Below the pieces are notes generated by a model. It saw only the letters and a program-made list of their open reading frames with translations, did no database searches and was not told where the DNA came from. A stretch of 64,000 bases of DNA from Salvia splendens (Eukaryota; Streptophyta; Magnoliopsida; Lamiales; Lamiaceae): NCBI RefSeq assembly GCF_004379255.2, contig NC_056046.1, positions 6,386,001 through 6,450,000 of the forward strand, read 5' to 3'. Shown in pieces: positions 26,985 to 40,195 of the stretch. The position numbers and the translations under genes were made by a program. The first letter of the stretch is position 1. Each line of letters begins with the position of its first letter.

Positions 26985-27834
26985 ACTCTCGATGCGACAA
27001 TGACAAGGTGGAAACGGTTCCAAATGCGACTCGGTAGCAGCGGAACTCGTCTGAATTCGGTCTGCTGGAGCTGGATACGTTCGACAGAATGCAGCGATGT
27101 CGCCGTTGACGGGCCCCACAGGGTATGAATACAGTCCCCTCATATCAGTGCTTCAGAGTGGTGAAGATGATATAGGTAGCTAGTGAGAGGTAGATTGAAG
27201 ATGAAGAAGATGAGGAGTAGAAGAAGGAAGCTTTAAGTTAACAAAGAATGGCATCACAAACTGATCTTGTATTGTTATGTAGTTTTAAATTTAATGGTTA
27301 GTATTTGCTAATTTATGTTTGCTTTCTGAACTTCATGCTTTGTTTGTGTAAGTGTATGCGACTCTCGGTAAATAATTTAAATGTCAAAACTATGTTCCAA
27401 ATTATGCACTGAATTATCGATTTTGACCAATTAATGGCCAAATCTAGGGTTTTAAACTGGTGATTTAAAAAGTTCATCTGAGCAACTAAAAGATCTTAAA
27501 ATGTCCTAATTAGCATCTTAAAATTATCTTTTTGTTTAATCTCACCTTCTGAGTTAGTGATTGAAATTGTCTTTAATTATGCATTAAAATTTAGTTGTTT
27601 TTTAATTGCTGCCGTAAATTGACATGCATAATGTAAAAAACAAATTCTAATCATTGACTTCAACTTCAATTAAATATAAACCTAGAATAAATTATTTAAA
27701 ATTAGAAATTAATATTAGTATAACATTCTTTTCTTGTGTAGAAAATAAAAGTTGGGATAATTAAACCAAATCGGAAATAACAGAATTCCCCCATTCCGAA
27801 AAAACCGACCTTCCGATTCTCTCCGCCGCCGCCG
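26985..27834. other. 3' region of the MAP kinase and 5' flank of ABCI12
   Basis: The first 300 bases after the stop are the likely 3' UTR. The remainder is AT-rich and serves as the upstream flank of the next gene in the same direction. No other feature was seen. Confidence 0.5.
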
Positions 27835-30692
27835 ATGTATTCGGCGTTCCTCGTCTCACACCCTAGACCTCCAGCGACAGTCCCATCTCTTCGCTCACTC
27901 CATTCCGCCAGAAATCACGCACAATTGCTGCTGCAGCGCCGCTCCGTAGCACTCAAACCTCGAATTAAATGTGCAGCAGTTAGTAATGATGAAATTGGGG
28001 GCAGTAAGAGCTGGGAAAAATGGCTGCCCCGTAATCTGTTTGGTGCGGAGAAAGTGTTTGGAGCAATATCAGGGGCTACCTCCAGTCCCATTGCTCAATA
28101 CATATCTTCTCCCACCACTTTCTTGCACAGCGTCGACCCTAGAATCAAGCTGGTATATTTCTTTTTATTTATTTATTTTATGTATAAATTTCTCAAGGGC
28201 TTTATTTTGTTGGATAAAGCTGTAAAAATTGCATCTTTTATTGGTTAAGCAGTGGTGATCCCCCCTTCTCTACCTTCTGTGGTCTTCTTTATGTTGGAAA
28301 TAGGGTAACATATCTGCATTCTCTATGTCAATTGTCGAGGATAGAGATTATACTATACGAATTAAATTAAAAAGAATGAAAATACGGAGGAACTTAAATA
28401 CTTTTGTGAGGGTGTTTGAAGGCTTGATGTATAAAACTTGTTTTAGAAAGCCCAGCTCAGTGTGTTCATGAGTATTAGTGGGAGTTTGTTTCTGATTTCA
28501 TTTAGTAGTATGTTTTTTTTGTTTTAAGAGTGTTTTGATGGTTTAAAGCTATCAGTAAAAGATCCCACATAGTTTGTAATTATGTTATTTCTCTTGTTTG
28601 TGTAGGCATGGATGCTTGCGTTTGTAGTTTTACCAGCGAAAGCAGACATGACGGTGCGTGTGGGGGTGGTAGTCTATCTAGCCCTGTTGTCTGTGTGGGT
28701 TCAGCCGACTGAGGTGTGGAAGGTAAGGCCAATCACATACTTAGATGGTAACTGTTTCGCATACATATGAGTGGAAAAAGTTAGTCAGTTTCTTTTTCGA
28801 ATACTCGAATATGTAGCTTGTATTTCTCTTTTCAAACATACTTGTAGTAATAGTACTTTTCTTTATGCAGGGAAACTGCCTTATTAAATGTCCAATATTA
28901 TTGTAGGATCAATTGGGGAGAGTGACTTTGCTCTGTGGTATCTTGTTTGTTTTGTTGGGGTTAAGCACCGACAGTGCACCTTCCCTTTTACGATCAAGAA
29001 GCCCACCATCTTCAGTGACGGGATTACCAAGCCTTGCCGCATCTTATGAAGGTTATAAATATGTGATAATGAAGTTTGGGCCGTTACAGCTGACAAGTAA
29101 AGGCTTGTCAGCTGCTATTACCGCAGCTTGTTTAACATTCACTGTGAGTTTGCCTTGGCTCTATATAATATGATGGATGCTTATGTACAATGATTTGTTT
29201 CCTTGTCTCCGTGTTATATATTTATGCACGATCTTGTGTTATAATAGACCCTTAGTTCCATGTGGTGTATTAAATCTTGAAATCTTGAAAAATATAAAAT
29301 ACTTAGTGGAGCTTTTTTTTCTTCACTGGATCCATAGATAACTAGTACTACTACATAACATTGTATTTGTTAAGTATAGAAGATATTGAATACATCCAAA
29401 GTGATTTTGGTTCACCTGTAAAAAAGGCAAGTAAATCTTGAAATGTGTTAGATATCCAAATATTTGGGTGAAGTCTGAATCTATTAGGTCGTTTCTTCTC
29501 CACAGTTCGTAAAATAAAACAAACTCTTTAGTGTAACTGTGCTATATTGTTGAAATCATGCACTCAACTAATATTATACTTAGTACGTTTTTCATTTGGC
29601 AGATGCTAAATAATAATTTAATATTGAGTTACTAACTTTACTAATTCATACTACTACATTATTTTCCTGAAAGATCTTCCAAAGTGCTAGCCTTTGCTTG
29701 ACAACCACAACATCAGAGCAGCTTGCATTTGCTTTGCAATGGTTTATTCTTCCTTTGAAGAACTGTGGTGTCCCAGTGGCTGAAGTCATTCTAACTCTAC
29801 TACTCTCGTTAAGATTCATCAATTTGGTATTCGATGAGGTAAAATAGGCTTTTTTTTATCAGTTGAATTTAAAGTTGATCATTTCTGCCAAACACTTGTA
29901 AAGGCAGTTTCTGGTTTTTCCATATCTTATTCTTGAAAAAATTTCGTAGTTTTTAAATTCCTCTATGCCATGGCAGGTTCGCAATGTGGCCCTGGGTATT
30001 GTATCTCGTAGGATTCAATGGGAGCAGTTAACAACACTTGAGACAGTAGATGGTATTCTCCAACATAAATTATCTACTTTGAGATGCTGGCATGCTTGTC
30101 TTCTTTTGCTGAAGATATTTTATGTTCAAAACATTCTGTGCATGGAATTCTGTAAATATTTTAGTTGAAAAAGCATCTGAGTACTGTCACGTGTATATTC
30201 TTTTCATCTATCTATAATTGTATACATGTCATTTCGTACTCAATTATGAGCTTATTCTTATAAAACCTTCTCTGCAGTTTTCTTCACATACATCCGAAGG
30301 ATCTTCAAGAATGTCTATAGCCACGCAGAGCAGATAAGTCAGGTTCGTATTGTTCTTACATCTCCAATTCCTATTATTTCTTTCCCTTCATCTTTATATC
30401 ATCATCATACGCCATTTTTATGGTCTCCTCTACTAGTATGCTACTAAAAGGTGTTGATTTGTAACATTTCACAAACTTCCATGAAGTTTAAAAATTAGTA
30501 TGTTTATAACAGTAGAAACCTGATCATTGCTGTTTCACTTGTTTGCAGGCAATGATCATTAGAGGATTCCGGGGAGACTGCAACTCTTATCGCATTTTTC
30601 TGTCAGCCGGCTCATCTACAAAGATTGCTAATATAGTTTCTTGCTCTTGCCTCATTGGCCTTGTATGTGCTACCACTTTGCCAAGATTCTAG
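27835..30692 (+). CDS. ABCI12: ABCI12-like chloroplast protein, CbiQ/EcfT family, 373 aa, 7 exons
   Basis: Exons: 27835-28152, 28606-28722, 28907-29143, 29674-29838, 29977-30052, 30278-30342 and 30549-30692, 1,122 bases in frame. The N-terminus is rich in Ser, Arg, Pro and Leu with no acidic residue for the first 50 positions, as in plastid transit peptides, with a likely cut near RIKCAAVS. The mature part begins SSPTTFLHSVDPRIKLAWML, which is the CbiQ/EcfT signature (HxxDPRxK, where the Asp-Pro-Arg is conserved). Hydrophobic helices follow (VRVGVVVYLALLSVWV, TLLCGILFVLLGL, AEVILTLLLSLRFINLVFDEV), then SRRIQWEQL. The C-terminus carries the coupling-helix motif AMIIRGFRG. EcfT proteins are the energy-coupling membrane subunit of ECF vitamin or metal importers. 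The substrate in plastids is unknown to me. It converges with the FRS gene, with about 480 bases between stop codons. Confidence 0.93.
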
Positions 30693-31171
30693 CTTACTAG
30701 CAACACTCAAATCTGTCTGTTGTATAATTGCTGTAACCATGAAGTGGCCACGTACCTTGCTCCCTTTTATTTTATTCAAATTCAGAAAATTACTTACTTC
30801 TTATGCTGTTACCATAACTGGCAAATTATATATTTCATACAATAACTGGATGTTTATCTTTATTAAGTTAAATGTATTGTTCAAGTAGTACTATTTCACA
30901 AGCACTAATTTCACTCAGATGTGCATCACATTACGAAACAACCCCATTTTCATTAACTAATTTAACAACAATTTCACTGAATTTTCCATTAGAACTACGA
31001 TTCTTGCCAAGCTGCATACAGATTGCAAAGAAAAAAGGGTGATGCTATCTAATTTACATGGCTGAAACAAGTGAAAAACTAGCCCCGAGTTACTAGCGAT
31101 TTGGAGGAGAGTCCAGCTCCGAGCTCGAACCGAGATAAATACATGTGAACATTTCTAACAGATACACGGCC

Positions 31172-33511
31172 CTAGTTTTGCCAGCAGAGATTCCTCCTAC
31201 CTTCCTGCATGATCTCGAACGCCAGTTTGTATCTCTCGAGAGACGCCGCCCCGGCCTCAATGTAGTTCCGTGCTTCCTCTCTCAGACTCCACAGCATAAG
31301 CGCCTTGAAATCCTGCGGACCACCTGCTGAGTCAGCGTCTCTGAGGATGCCGTATTTGGCATTCTTGCTCCACCGGTGCAGGACATACCGCGACGGGAGC
31401 TCCCTTATGTTCATGATTTGGAGCACTTTGAGAGCATGCCTGCAGAGAACACCTTCAAATTCGAACATCTTGCAGCTGCAGTTTATGTTGAGATTTGACG
31501 CGTTGAAGGCAACAGTTTTCCTCTCCTCGCTGTTCCCGCACTTCTGCACCATGTATCTGCTGATGGCGCCTTCAACGTTTATCTTCATCCCGACATAACT
31601 ATAGCACTCCAAGAGCTCCTTCTGGAAGACCTTAAACATTGTGATTGTGTAAAGCCTTCTGCATTGCTCTTCTATTGGGTCCTTCGTGTGCAGAACTGCT
31701 TGGAGATTAAAGGTGTTGAAATCCTCCTTCCTTTCCTCTTCGCGACGCTGCTCCAGAGCTTTCTCATATCGTACAATGAATTCACTGGGAGGCGTCTGAG
31801 CCGTCAAGATAGTGCCAAAATACGACTTTAAGCTCCCATCCACGGGGATTCCGGCAAAGAATGTTCCTTTGAGGTAGAAAGGGACCCAGCTTTTACGCAT
31901 TCTGTACATATCCCTGAACCAAGAATGATCTCTGAGGTTGTATTTGTCCATGAGCATATCCCAAGCAGAATCAAACTCATTAGCCGTCTGACTCTGGAAG
32001 ACGCAAGTTTCATAATCATATCTGAAATCAGCATACATGGAGAGTAATGGCCCTAAATTATCCTGTTCTTTAGCCAGGATTTGCCAGGCAGAAAACCGGT
32101 GATGCGTCCCCGGGAAAACCTGAGCAATTGAATGCTGAATAGTGTGGTCTTGATCGGCTATCATAGAAATGGGGCGGTGCCCCGACATTGCCCTAAGCCA
32201 AGCCTGAAAAATCCAAGTAAACGACTCCTCAGATTCATCCGCTACTAATGCGCAACCAAGTAGTACTGGTTGACGGTGATGATTAACGCCAACAAATGAA
32301 GCCAATGGCACTGAATAAGTACCTCTTCTGTGTGTCGTATCAAAGACAATGGCGTCTCCAAATTGAGTGCATGCAAATCTAGATCGTGAATCGGCCCAAA
32401 ATACATTCATTGCCTTGCCTTCACGCGTTTCCACTGCGTAAAAGAATCCTGTGTCATCCGCTTGCCGGGATTGAAAGTACTCAAGAAGTAAAGTATACCA
32501 AGCACTACTGATATTACTCTCTGAAACACGTTTAACAAGGCTCAGACCTCCGTTTGTCTCTACCAAATCCAAATTCTCCAGCATATTGCTTCCTTCCTCT
32601 CTGTAATCCCCCTTTGATGCAACAGTGACAGTTCTACTAAGATCTGTAGGAGTTTCAAATTCATGATTATGCTCCTTCTGTAGACGATCAACAACCCACC
32701 TTCCTGATTCTTGCCTCTGTATTCTCATATATGCTCCACAGCCGACTCTCGAGGGATGCTGATGCCCTTCTTTGGAGCACACAAATCTTCGAGATGTGAT
32801 CGACCCATCATGCTTGGAACGGAATAACTGACCTATTCTGATCCTGAAACCTGCACTAGCTGCATAAGTGTAGTAGAATTTATAAGCTTCATTGGCAGTG
32901 TTAAATTCTAGCCCTTTTTGTGGTTCGGCTACAGGTCCAACCATTCCATCCATCTCTTCCTTTTTGAGACGTTTCATATCAACTACGCCAGTTGGGCTAT
33001 CATCCTCATGTGATCTGATTCCAGTCCGACTAGCCCCACCAGCCGATGATGACCTTGGAGTTGGAATAGTTTTCCTCTGTATCCGAGGTGGACAGAGTTC
33101 TCCAGATGCTTCAAAATCGTGATTATGCTCCTTCTTAATATTAGCTAAAACCCACTTCCCGGAATCTACCTTTTGCACTCTTATGAAAGCTGGACAACCA
33201 GTCCTTGAGTTGGTCTGAAACCCCTCCTTCGAACACACAAATCTCCGAGAAATAACAGCACCGTCAACTCGGGATCTATATAGCTGTCCAATCCTAATCT
33301 TGAACCCAACTTCGGTAGCGTAGGAACTGTAGAACTCCTGTGCTTCTTCAGCCGTATCAAACTCTAACCCCACATGCGGTTCCATCTTAGACTGCCCAAC
33401 ATCTTCTCGGTGGCCATTGCTTTTTGCAACAACTAGAGCTGCTGGTTTTGTCCTGACAGTCATAATATTTCCCAACTCGTCCCTATTCATATCAGTATCT
33501 GCAGTCATCAA
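31172..33511 (-). CDS. FAR1-RELATED SEQUENCE protein, FRS7/FRS12-like, 779 aa
   Basis: A MULE-transposase-derived plant transcription regulator. One exon codes two FAR1 DNA-binding domains (about residues 54-132 and 204-285, each with RIGQL.RS...SRRFVCSKEG and HNH). A MULE transposase domain follows (about 365-470: FWADSRSRFACTQFGDAIVFD, then IADQDHTIQ). Next is a SWIM zinc finger, C678-x-C680 with C690-x-H692 in CKMFEFEGVLCRH. Two FAR1 domains and the ending NLCWQN match FRS7 and FRS12, known as light- and clock-linked repressors in Arabidopsis. The frame opens at 33511. However, a good acceptor (CTGCAG before 33498) pairs with a donor at 34782, and in that spliced form the first in-frame ATG is 33490, giving 772 residues (MNRDELGN...). 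I favour 33490. Confidence 0.93.
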   Translation of the reverse strand: MMTADTDMNRDELGNIMTVRTKPAALVVAKSNGHREDVGQSKMEPHVGLEFDTAEEAQEFYSSYATEVGFKIRIGQLYRSRVDGAVISRRFVCSKEGFQTNSRTGCPAFIRVQKVDSGKWVLANIKKEHNHDFEASGELCPPRIQRKTIPTPRSSSAGGASRTGIRSHEDDSPTGVVDMKRLKKEEMDGMVGPVAEPQKGLEFNTANEAYKFYYTYAASAGFRIRIGQLFRSKHDGSITSRRFVCSKEGHQHPSRVGCGAYMRIQRQESGRWVVDRLQKEHNHEFETPTDLSRTVTVASKGDYREEGSNMLENLDLVETNGGLSLVKRVSESNISSAWYTLLLEYFQSRQADDTGFFYAVETREGKAMNVFWADSRSRFACTQFGDAIVFDTTHRRGTYSVPLASFVGVNHHRQPVLLGCALVADESEESFTWIFQAWLRAMSGHRPISMIADQDHTIQHSIAQVFPGTHHRFSAWQILAKEQDNLGPLLSMYADFRYDYETCVFQSQTANEFDSAWDMLMDKYNLRDHSWFRDMYRMRKSWVPFYLKGTFFAGIPVDGSLKSYFGTILTAQTPPSEFIVRYEKALEQRREEERKEDFNTFNLQAVLHTKDPIEEQCRRLYTITMFKVFQKELLECYSYVGMKINVEGAISRYMVQKCGNSEERKTVAFNASNLNINCSCKMFEFEGVLCRHALKVLQIMNIRELPSRYVLHRWSKNAKYGILRDADSAGGPQDFKALMLWSLREEARNYIEAGAASLERYKLAFEIMQEGRRNLCWQN

Positions 33512-34900
33512 CGATAATTAAAAGTTAACAGAATACAAAATGCCATAATTGATAGTGAATAACCAATAAACACAGTGAGCTACATCAACTCTTTAGACCC
33601 TAATTGCTTTTTCTTTGTCAAGCTTTCAGTAAGCCCAATCATGATATTTCATTAAAATATGCACCTGAGTCTATACTAAATTCCTACTAACTGAACCCCT
33701 AACCAAGTAGCCTTTTCAGGATATTTCCTTAACTAATACTACCTTCGTCCTTTAAAAATAGAAACTTTTGAAACGGCACGGGTTTTAATGCACAATTGGT
33801 AAAGTAAGAGAGAGATAGAAAGAAAAAGTGATTGAAGTATTGTTGGTGGAGAATGGTTACCGCCTCATTAGAGAGAAAAAAGTTTCCTAAAATAGAAAGT
33901 GTCTAATTTTAAGGAATGGGCCAAAATGGAAATAGTTGCTATTTTTAAAGGACAGAGGTAGTACTAGACAACATAACACCATATACAAATTTAAAGAAAG
34001 TTGCCTACTAATCACAATGTGTCATTGTTAATAAAAAGAAACCACATCGCAACTCCAGAAGCCTTAACTAACTTTTAACACATAGGGAAGGTGCTGAAAA
34101 CATGCCAGGGCTCCATTGCTTTTGTGAAATTGAGCATTTCCCGTGACTTAAAACTTTCATCTTTAGGTTAATTTACTGAGACTTAAGAGAAGCAGCTATT
34201 TCACAAAGCAGGACACATCAAATTATAAAGGTTATCACCCAGTAACAAGCAATATCTACCACAAATTATTACATCTACCTTCATTTCATCCAATTTTACT
34301 CATGCCTGAACATAAAAAAAAAATCAGCTTTTTATGGCCTAAAGCAATGTTGTGGTATGGAATGAATAACAGAAAACATACATATCCAAGACAACATATA
34401 CAATGTCAAACAGAATGAACATCTTAATACTGGGAAAATATAGATAGTATAGACAGGAGGAGGATGTAGAGCAAAAGGCCACATAATTTTCCCATAATGT
34501 TACTGAAATGGCATGCAATTTCAAGAAGCTAAACTTCAAACAAATATGTCTCAACCCCAAAATCAATATCCAATCATAACAAGTTAGTCCAGGTTCAGCT
34601 CAAATGGATAAATTCTCATTCAGCCAGCACAACTAAAGGTACCGCGGCAGAAAAGGGAAAAACCAAAAATAATTATAATAGTTAAGATCAAAATAAAGCG
34701 AGATAAAGCAAGATGAAACGCCACAGCCTCGAAACGCACGGAGAAATCTAAGGGGAGAAACAAAAGGAGCTAGGGTTTTACCTTTCGCATCCGCTGAAGC
34801 TGAGACAAAATTCCCCAAAATCTAGGGTTTTCAACCACCTAAAATCCCACTAGAAGCTGGGTAGATTCAACGGAAGCAGGTCGCATTGCTGAAATCCCCA
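33498..34900 (-). other. 5' UTR intron and leader exon of the FRS gene
   Basis: On the minus strand the leader ends at 34783 with GCGAAAG before GTAAAACC; the intron runs to an acceptor before 33498. The leader contains ATG at 34790 that would open a six-codon uORF after splicing. A 223-base MITE (33739-33961) lies in the intron. The upstream limit of the leader is not visible. Confidence 0.55.
33739..33961. mobile_element. Stowaway-like MITE in the FRS leader intron, 223 bases
   Basis: Ends CTACCTTCGTCCTTTAAAAA and, reversed, CTACCTCTGTCCTTTAAAAA, flanked by TA on both sides. The AT-rich inside cannot code. Confidence 0.85.
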
Positions 34901-37299
34901 AAATGCGAAGAATCAGACCCCAAAACAGCAATACAATGGGCAAAAACCTATCATTCCAACCGTAAAATTGATCAACGCGGGTTTAGCAAATAATAATCCA
35001 AAATCCGAAAGATAATTTTGTTTTTATCTTTTGGAAATGCATCAAATTGAAATTTGAGCAGTGGATTTTGTGGGCTGAGCTGAGGTGGATCACGATTGTT
35101 GGAAATGGGCGTCAGAGTTTCTATTCTGTGGTACGGAGCTCTATGGAAACTTCACTACACCGATAGATAGATACGATTATTTTTGGCGCAAAATTAAGAA
35201 TAGTGTTAAGAGAGAATAGTGTAAGAGAAATGAGGAGAAAATAAAGTAAAAAAAAAATTATTTTTATCAAAAATATAAATGAGCTAATTAATTTAAAATT
35301 TTATAAAATTAAAAAAATTACTCTATTAACATGGAATAGAGTGATTAATTTTTTCTCTCTAAATGAATTGTGACATGGATATTTTACATACCAAACATAA
35401 TGGATATTTAATTACTAATCTTGCAAACTGAATCACCGTAAATAGATTACAAAAAATTAATGTACGAACATTTGTAACTTAATGAAATTTTCGCGTATTT
35501 AGCTAGTGGGCCTTTGGTCCAAAAGAAAATGCTTCGGCAAACATCTAACTCAAAATTTGAGCCCACATCATGATAGAACAAAAGAGGCCCAAAATCTGTC
35601 TTGTAGCTTCTGTTATTGAGTGGTTCATTAAAGTACTCCCTCTCAACAATTTTAATCTTAAAATTTCCATTTTTGCTCTTAAATGTGAGTTAAAGAAAGG
35701 CATATATTGAATTATTAAGTCATGGAAAAAATAAACAAATGAATCAATTTGCATAAAACAAATCAGCAATTTATTACTACTATTTTTTATTTTAAATGTA
35801 AATTTCTAACACTACAAGTAAAGAGCAATCAAGAAAATTAGTCATAGTACATGGCTAGAAAAATATCAATGGCAAACAAAAGATTATAGTGGATGTATGA
35901 TATAGACGGTCTTCCATCATCTCTTAAAGTATGATAGACGCTCCGAGATTCAAGTAAATATAATTATGAGCCAAGGTATGTGTGAAAAAGAATTGAGACC
36001 TTATAGGATTTGAATATCAAAGTATATCTATAATAGAAAGAGATCGTGGTTTTAAAAGGGCAAGAATATCCTCAAAAGTCTTGTACACATAAGTGGTAAG
36101 CATGCCTGCACGGGCCGTGCGCTAGGCCGGCCTAGGCGCCCGGGTATTGCGTGACTCGTCAAAGGCGAGTTTTATCTCTTGCAAATGCACATAGGCCGTG
36201 CAGGTCACTCATGACACATGGCAGTTTTTGTAAAAATGTCATAAGTTTTTTTTTATAATTTGAACTCCATTTTTTTACCATTTTGTCTTGACCTACCATA
36301 TACAGAACAAACGCATATCATAATGAAAAATACAATTCACACTGTAAAGCCCTAAGGGCTTGAGTTCCTATTAATTAATTTTTTTTATAATTTGTATAAA
36401 AAATCATTTAAAAATATTATTTGCTTTTTTATTAATTCAATGCTGCCAATATTATTTTATGTGTCGCTGTTTCCAATTATAAAGTCTCTCAAATGGATTG
36501 GTACAAATTTATACTCCGTAAGCATTAAGAGGATTTAGTTGGCTTCTTTTTCCACGACAGCAATTGATGATGACTTGTGTAGATGGTGACAAGGATTAGA
36601 AAAATTGTCTGTGGACTAAATAATTTATAAACAAGAAGAAAATGCTAGTAGTAATAATTACCAAAGTATATGTATATAGTAGTTTTGTACATATATTAGT
36701 TTCAATATGACCCAATTTTGTATAACCAAAAACTAGTTTATTTGAGAAAAAAATCGGTTTATTAATGTATTAATTAAAACATATGGGCGCATATATAGTA
36801 CATGGAACGTGCATCATATTGTGGTCATATATTAATGATTTGTGTATAAATTTTGTACTTTTTGTGAACCATAAAATATAATTAATATATACTTTAATTT
36901 AAATTTGAAAAGTAATATAAAAGTAATTCAAATATATAAAAAAAATTGAAAGTGAGGTTGAAGACTAATCAAGTCTTTTAACTTGTCCACTAACTATATT
37001 TATTATTTTAATATAATTAATACATCAAATTACTAATTTTATAACTTTTTTTGGTTGTACAAAATTTGGATGTTATCATCACTCACTATTAGTTTCGTAG
37101 GCTTGGGGGAATTAAATGACCAACTATATATTTTCATATGTGCATATTAAATGTGTATTTAATTAGTAATTTAGGCGTGCAAGCATGTATGGCGGCTAAA
37201 AGTTACTTTTATGTTTTAACCCTCTCAAGTTTGTCCCTCTAATGTGTTTTAAATTAAACACATGGGCCTTGGTTGCCTGTGATATAGGGTACATGTTTA

Positions 37300-37583
37300 G
37301 AGCATCCACATCCCCAAAGGAGGATGTCCCGCCGGATGTCGGATCGGCGTGCCGAACATCCGCGCAGGACGTCCGCTGTTAGGCGAGGGAGGGGCAGACG
37401 CGGACACCGCACATCCGCGGCTTTCCGGGACGTCCGTCGTGACGTCCGTCATTGCGGTACCACGACGGAAGTCCCGGCAGATGTCCTTGGGGATGTCCGC
37501 CATTGTACAGTAGGATGTCCTTATGACGTGGTAGGAGGTGTTTTGGGAAGTCCCTCGGGACATCCGCACCATTGCGGATGCCT
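37300..37583. mobile_element. Harbinger-like MITE rich in GGATGTCC motifs, 284 bases
   Basis: Ends GAGCATCCACATCCCC and, reversed, AGGCATCCGCAATGGTG, with TTA on both sides (37297-37299 and 37584-37586). It is GC-rich, with many GGACGTCCG and GGATGTCCG units, and shares these with the outer element at 11951-16096. Both are probably derivatives of one family. Confidence 0.8.
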
Positions 37584-39639
37584 TTATATCATATCCATAT
37601 ACATAGCTTTGATCAAATTTAATTTGTTCTCCTTAGTAATTCAATTTTTAACTTGTACTCCGATCCCATTTCATTAATGAAATTTAATTTGATCATGACT
37701 ATATATATACTGACAAGATATAGAAATTTTGAATTGATGGGCATGATCAGATTTGTTACTTCTATATACACACACTAGGCACTACAATGTACTAGCAAAT
37801 ACTACCATTAATCCATTACATTATAGCTAGGAGTATACATTAATTTCAAATTTTCAAAATAATTGGCCAAGTTTTATCCCTAATTACACACAGAAATCTG
37901 TATAGGAAGTTGGTGGTAGGCGTGCAGGAAATGAGGGGAGTATGTGGCAATAATGTGAGTGTGCCAACATACATTATGAGTAATAAAATTTTTGCCCCTT
38001 TTGTATAGAAACTGAAAAAACTTGATTTTAAAGATCAGAATTTGGATTGATCATTTTATCCATTCTTGATGTAAATAAACACACTTTCACTTTCTGTCAT
38101 TTTTACTAGCTTTACCATCATGTATATGCTCACTAGAGATGTACTACTCCACTTTGTACATTGGGTACATATGTATGATTCACATTTGTTAATTATTTTT
38201 TCAAGAAAAAAATTAATTTATGGCAAAATTATATAGAAGGTTCAATATTTTAAAAAAACCATGAATCTGCAATGCCTAATTTAGGTGAAAAAGAAAAGGG
38301 CAGCAGTAAGTATATACTTACATATATCCCAAGAGTTTGGTATAAAGGGCTTAAATTTAGTGTTTTTCTCTGATTTAGGGAAAATAAGCAAGGATATTCT
38401 AATTATTTAAGATGTCACGCCTGATTCAAAATGTAGATTTTGAAAAGGAAATTCTTGATAACAAATTGGGAACAATCGATGATTTTAGGGCACGACTAGC
38501 ATTCTTTATGCACACTTGCTAATTTCTGTAATGGTGTCCCTTTCAACCAGTTGTTTTCACTCACTAATTAAGTTTTACTCATTTCTATATAATTAATGTG
38601 GAACCCCATATATATACATCCCAATGCAATTTCTCTATTGTATTTTGTACTGTATTTCTAAAAAAAATATTTATAATTTTACTGAGAATTTTATATTTTA
38701 ATTACTAGTAATACATTAAAGAGAAATTAGTTTTTGGTCGTTAAAACAACAGCTTAAACACAATTATAAATGTGTATATATAATGTGCGTGTATTCACAT
38801 ACTGTATAATATAATATTTGTTCTTTCAAATCATGTATGAAAATGGACCCCTACACATATGTAAGTTAAATCAGGATGCTTCTCCTTAGGAATTCTAATG
38901 ATAGTTGTCATGCATTGAAGCATCTAAGTGCATAATTATGTTTTCTACTTCTTCTATCAATTAGGCTACCACATGCATGCCAATTAAAATTGGTTATATT
39001 AATCTCTAGTAGTAATATATTAGTAATCTCACTTATAGTATACAACTGGTACTTAATATCATGATACATTATTAATTTGCATACGATAATCTGATCTAAC
39101 TCGAAGCTCATATTTGAAACAACCACATATTTTATAACTAAAATCGTAAAATTCCATTATACAAAAAGACCAAATTACAACGAGATTTTTCCAAAAAAAA
39201 AATAAAAATGAAAAAGATAAATTACTGATAATTTGTAATTATATGTTTCATTCATCCCCTGTTAATGGCCTCATTTGAGATAAGCACATAATTTTAAGGA
39301 GTATAAAGAAATCCAAATAAAAAAAGTTAGTAAAATGTGAGTCTCAAATTTTTTTTATACATAAAAATTTTATCAATGATGGGGAATAATAGTCAGCAGC
39401 ATATCAAAAACTCACTGTCACAATAAAACTAAAGAAATCAAAATCTAAGCTGCACATACAACAGCTTATAGAGAGCTTCAATCCAAAACAGAAAGTAAAA
39501 TAAAAAATAAAATAAAATCAGTACATCGAACACTAAGAATCCAACATAGCATGACCTCTAACAACATAGACCATCAAGAAAACAAAAAAGGCAACAAGTA
39601 ACATAGATAAAGGATCACCAATCGAAGCTTCCATTTTAT

Positions 39640-40195
39640 ATCCTCCTCGAATATTTAGATCAATAATCCTTGAGCAATCCCTAATGTCATCTCATCGGCG
39701 ATCTTCGACTTTAGGATTGGCGTTGCAATTCCCTCCCGGACATCTTCTCACTTCAATCAAATTTTCACTCATTTGCCTTGGTAGATAAGGAAATTTTGGG
39801 CACCATTCTTTAGTCCATGATCCCAATCTCCAAAGACTTGGTTTCTTATCGACATTCAATCTAAGTTCCATCTTTTGGAATATAGCTTTGATTTGTCGTC
39901 GTCAGATGGACCTCGAGATTGCATAGAATAGAGAGCTAAATATACTCTTGTCGAACTTTTGTAAAGGCGTGTCCATCCATGAGAAGAAGCAAGACATTGT
40001 ATCCTTAGACATGAAGAAGACGAGATTCCAGCAGTTGCATGCAAAATAACAAAGAGAGATGGAACTTGCAAAATTGATGTGATGGACTATTTCTAGTTTC
40101 TCCTTATAGAATGCGGCATGCGCAAAAATTATCTTCCAAACCTGAGAATCCGAATCTATAAAGTTGCAAGTATTTAATATGCCATGCAAGATCAA
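39640..40195 (-). other. Unrecognised possible gene relic
   Basis: The minus strand has an open frame of 97 codons (40195-39902) followed, after a stop, by a stretch that also reads well (KKPSLWRLGSWTKEWCPKFP...RRCPGGNCN). The residue make-up looks like real protein, with Trp and Cys, but I do not recognise a family and see no start or splice plan that joins the parts. It could equally be chance in a mildly GC-richer patch. Confidence 0.25.

Noticed and set aside
34633..34818. Frame reading MGNFVSASADAK as a possible extra FRS coding exon
   Set aside because: Its first codon is TTG, not ATG; after splicing the first ATG gives a six-codon uORF, so the region is better read as leader.
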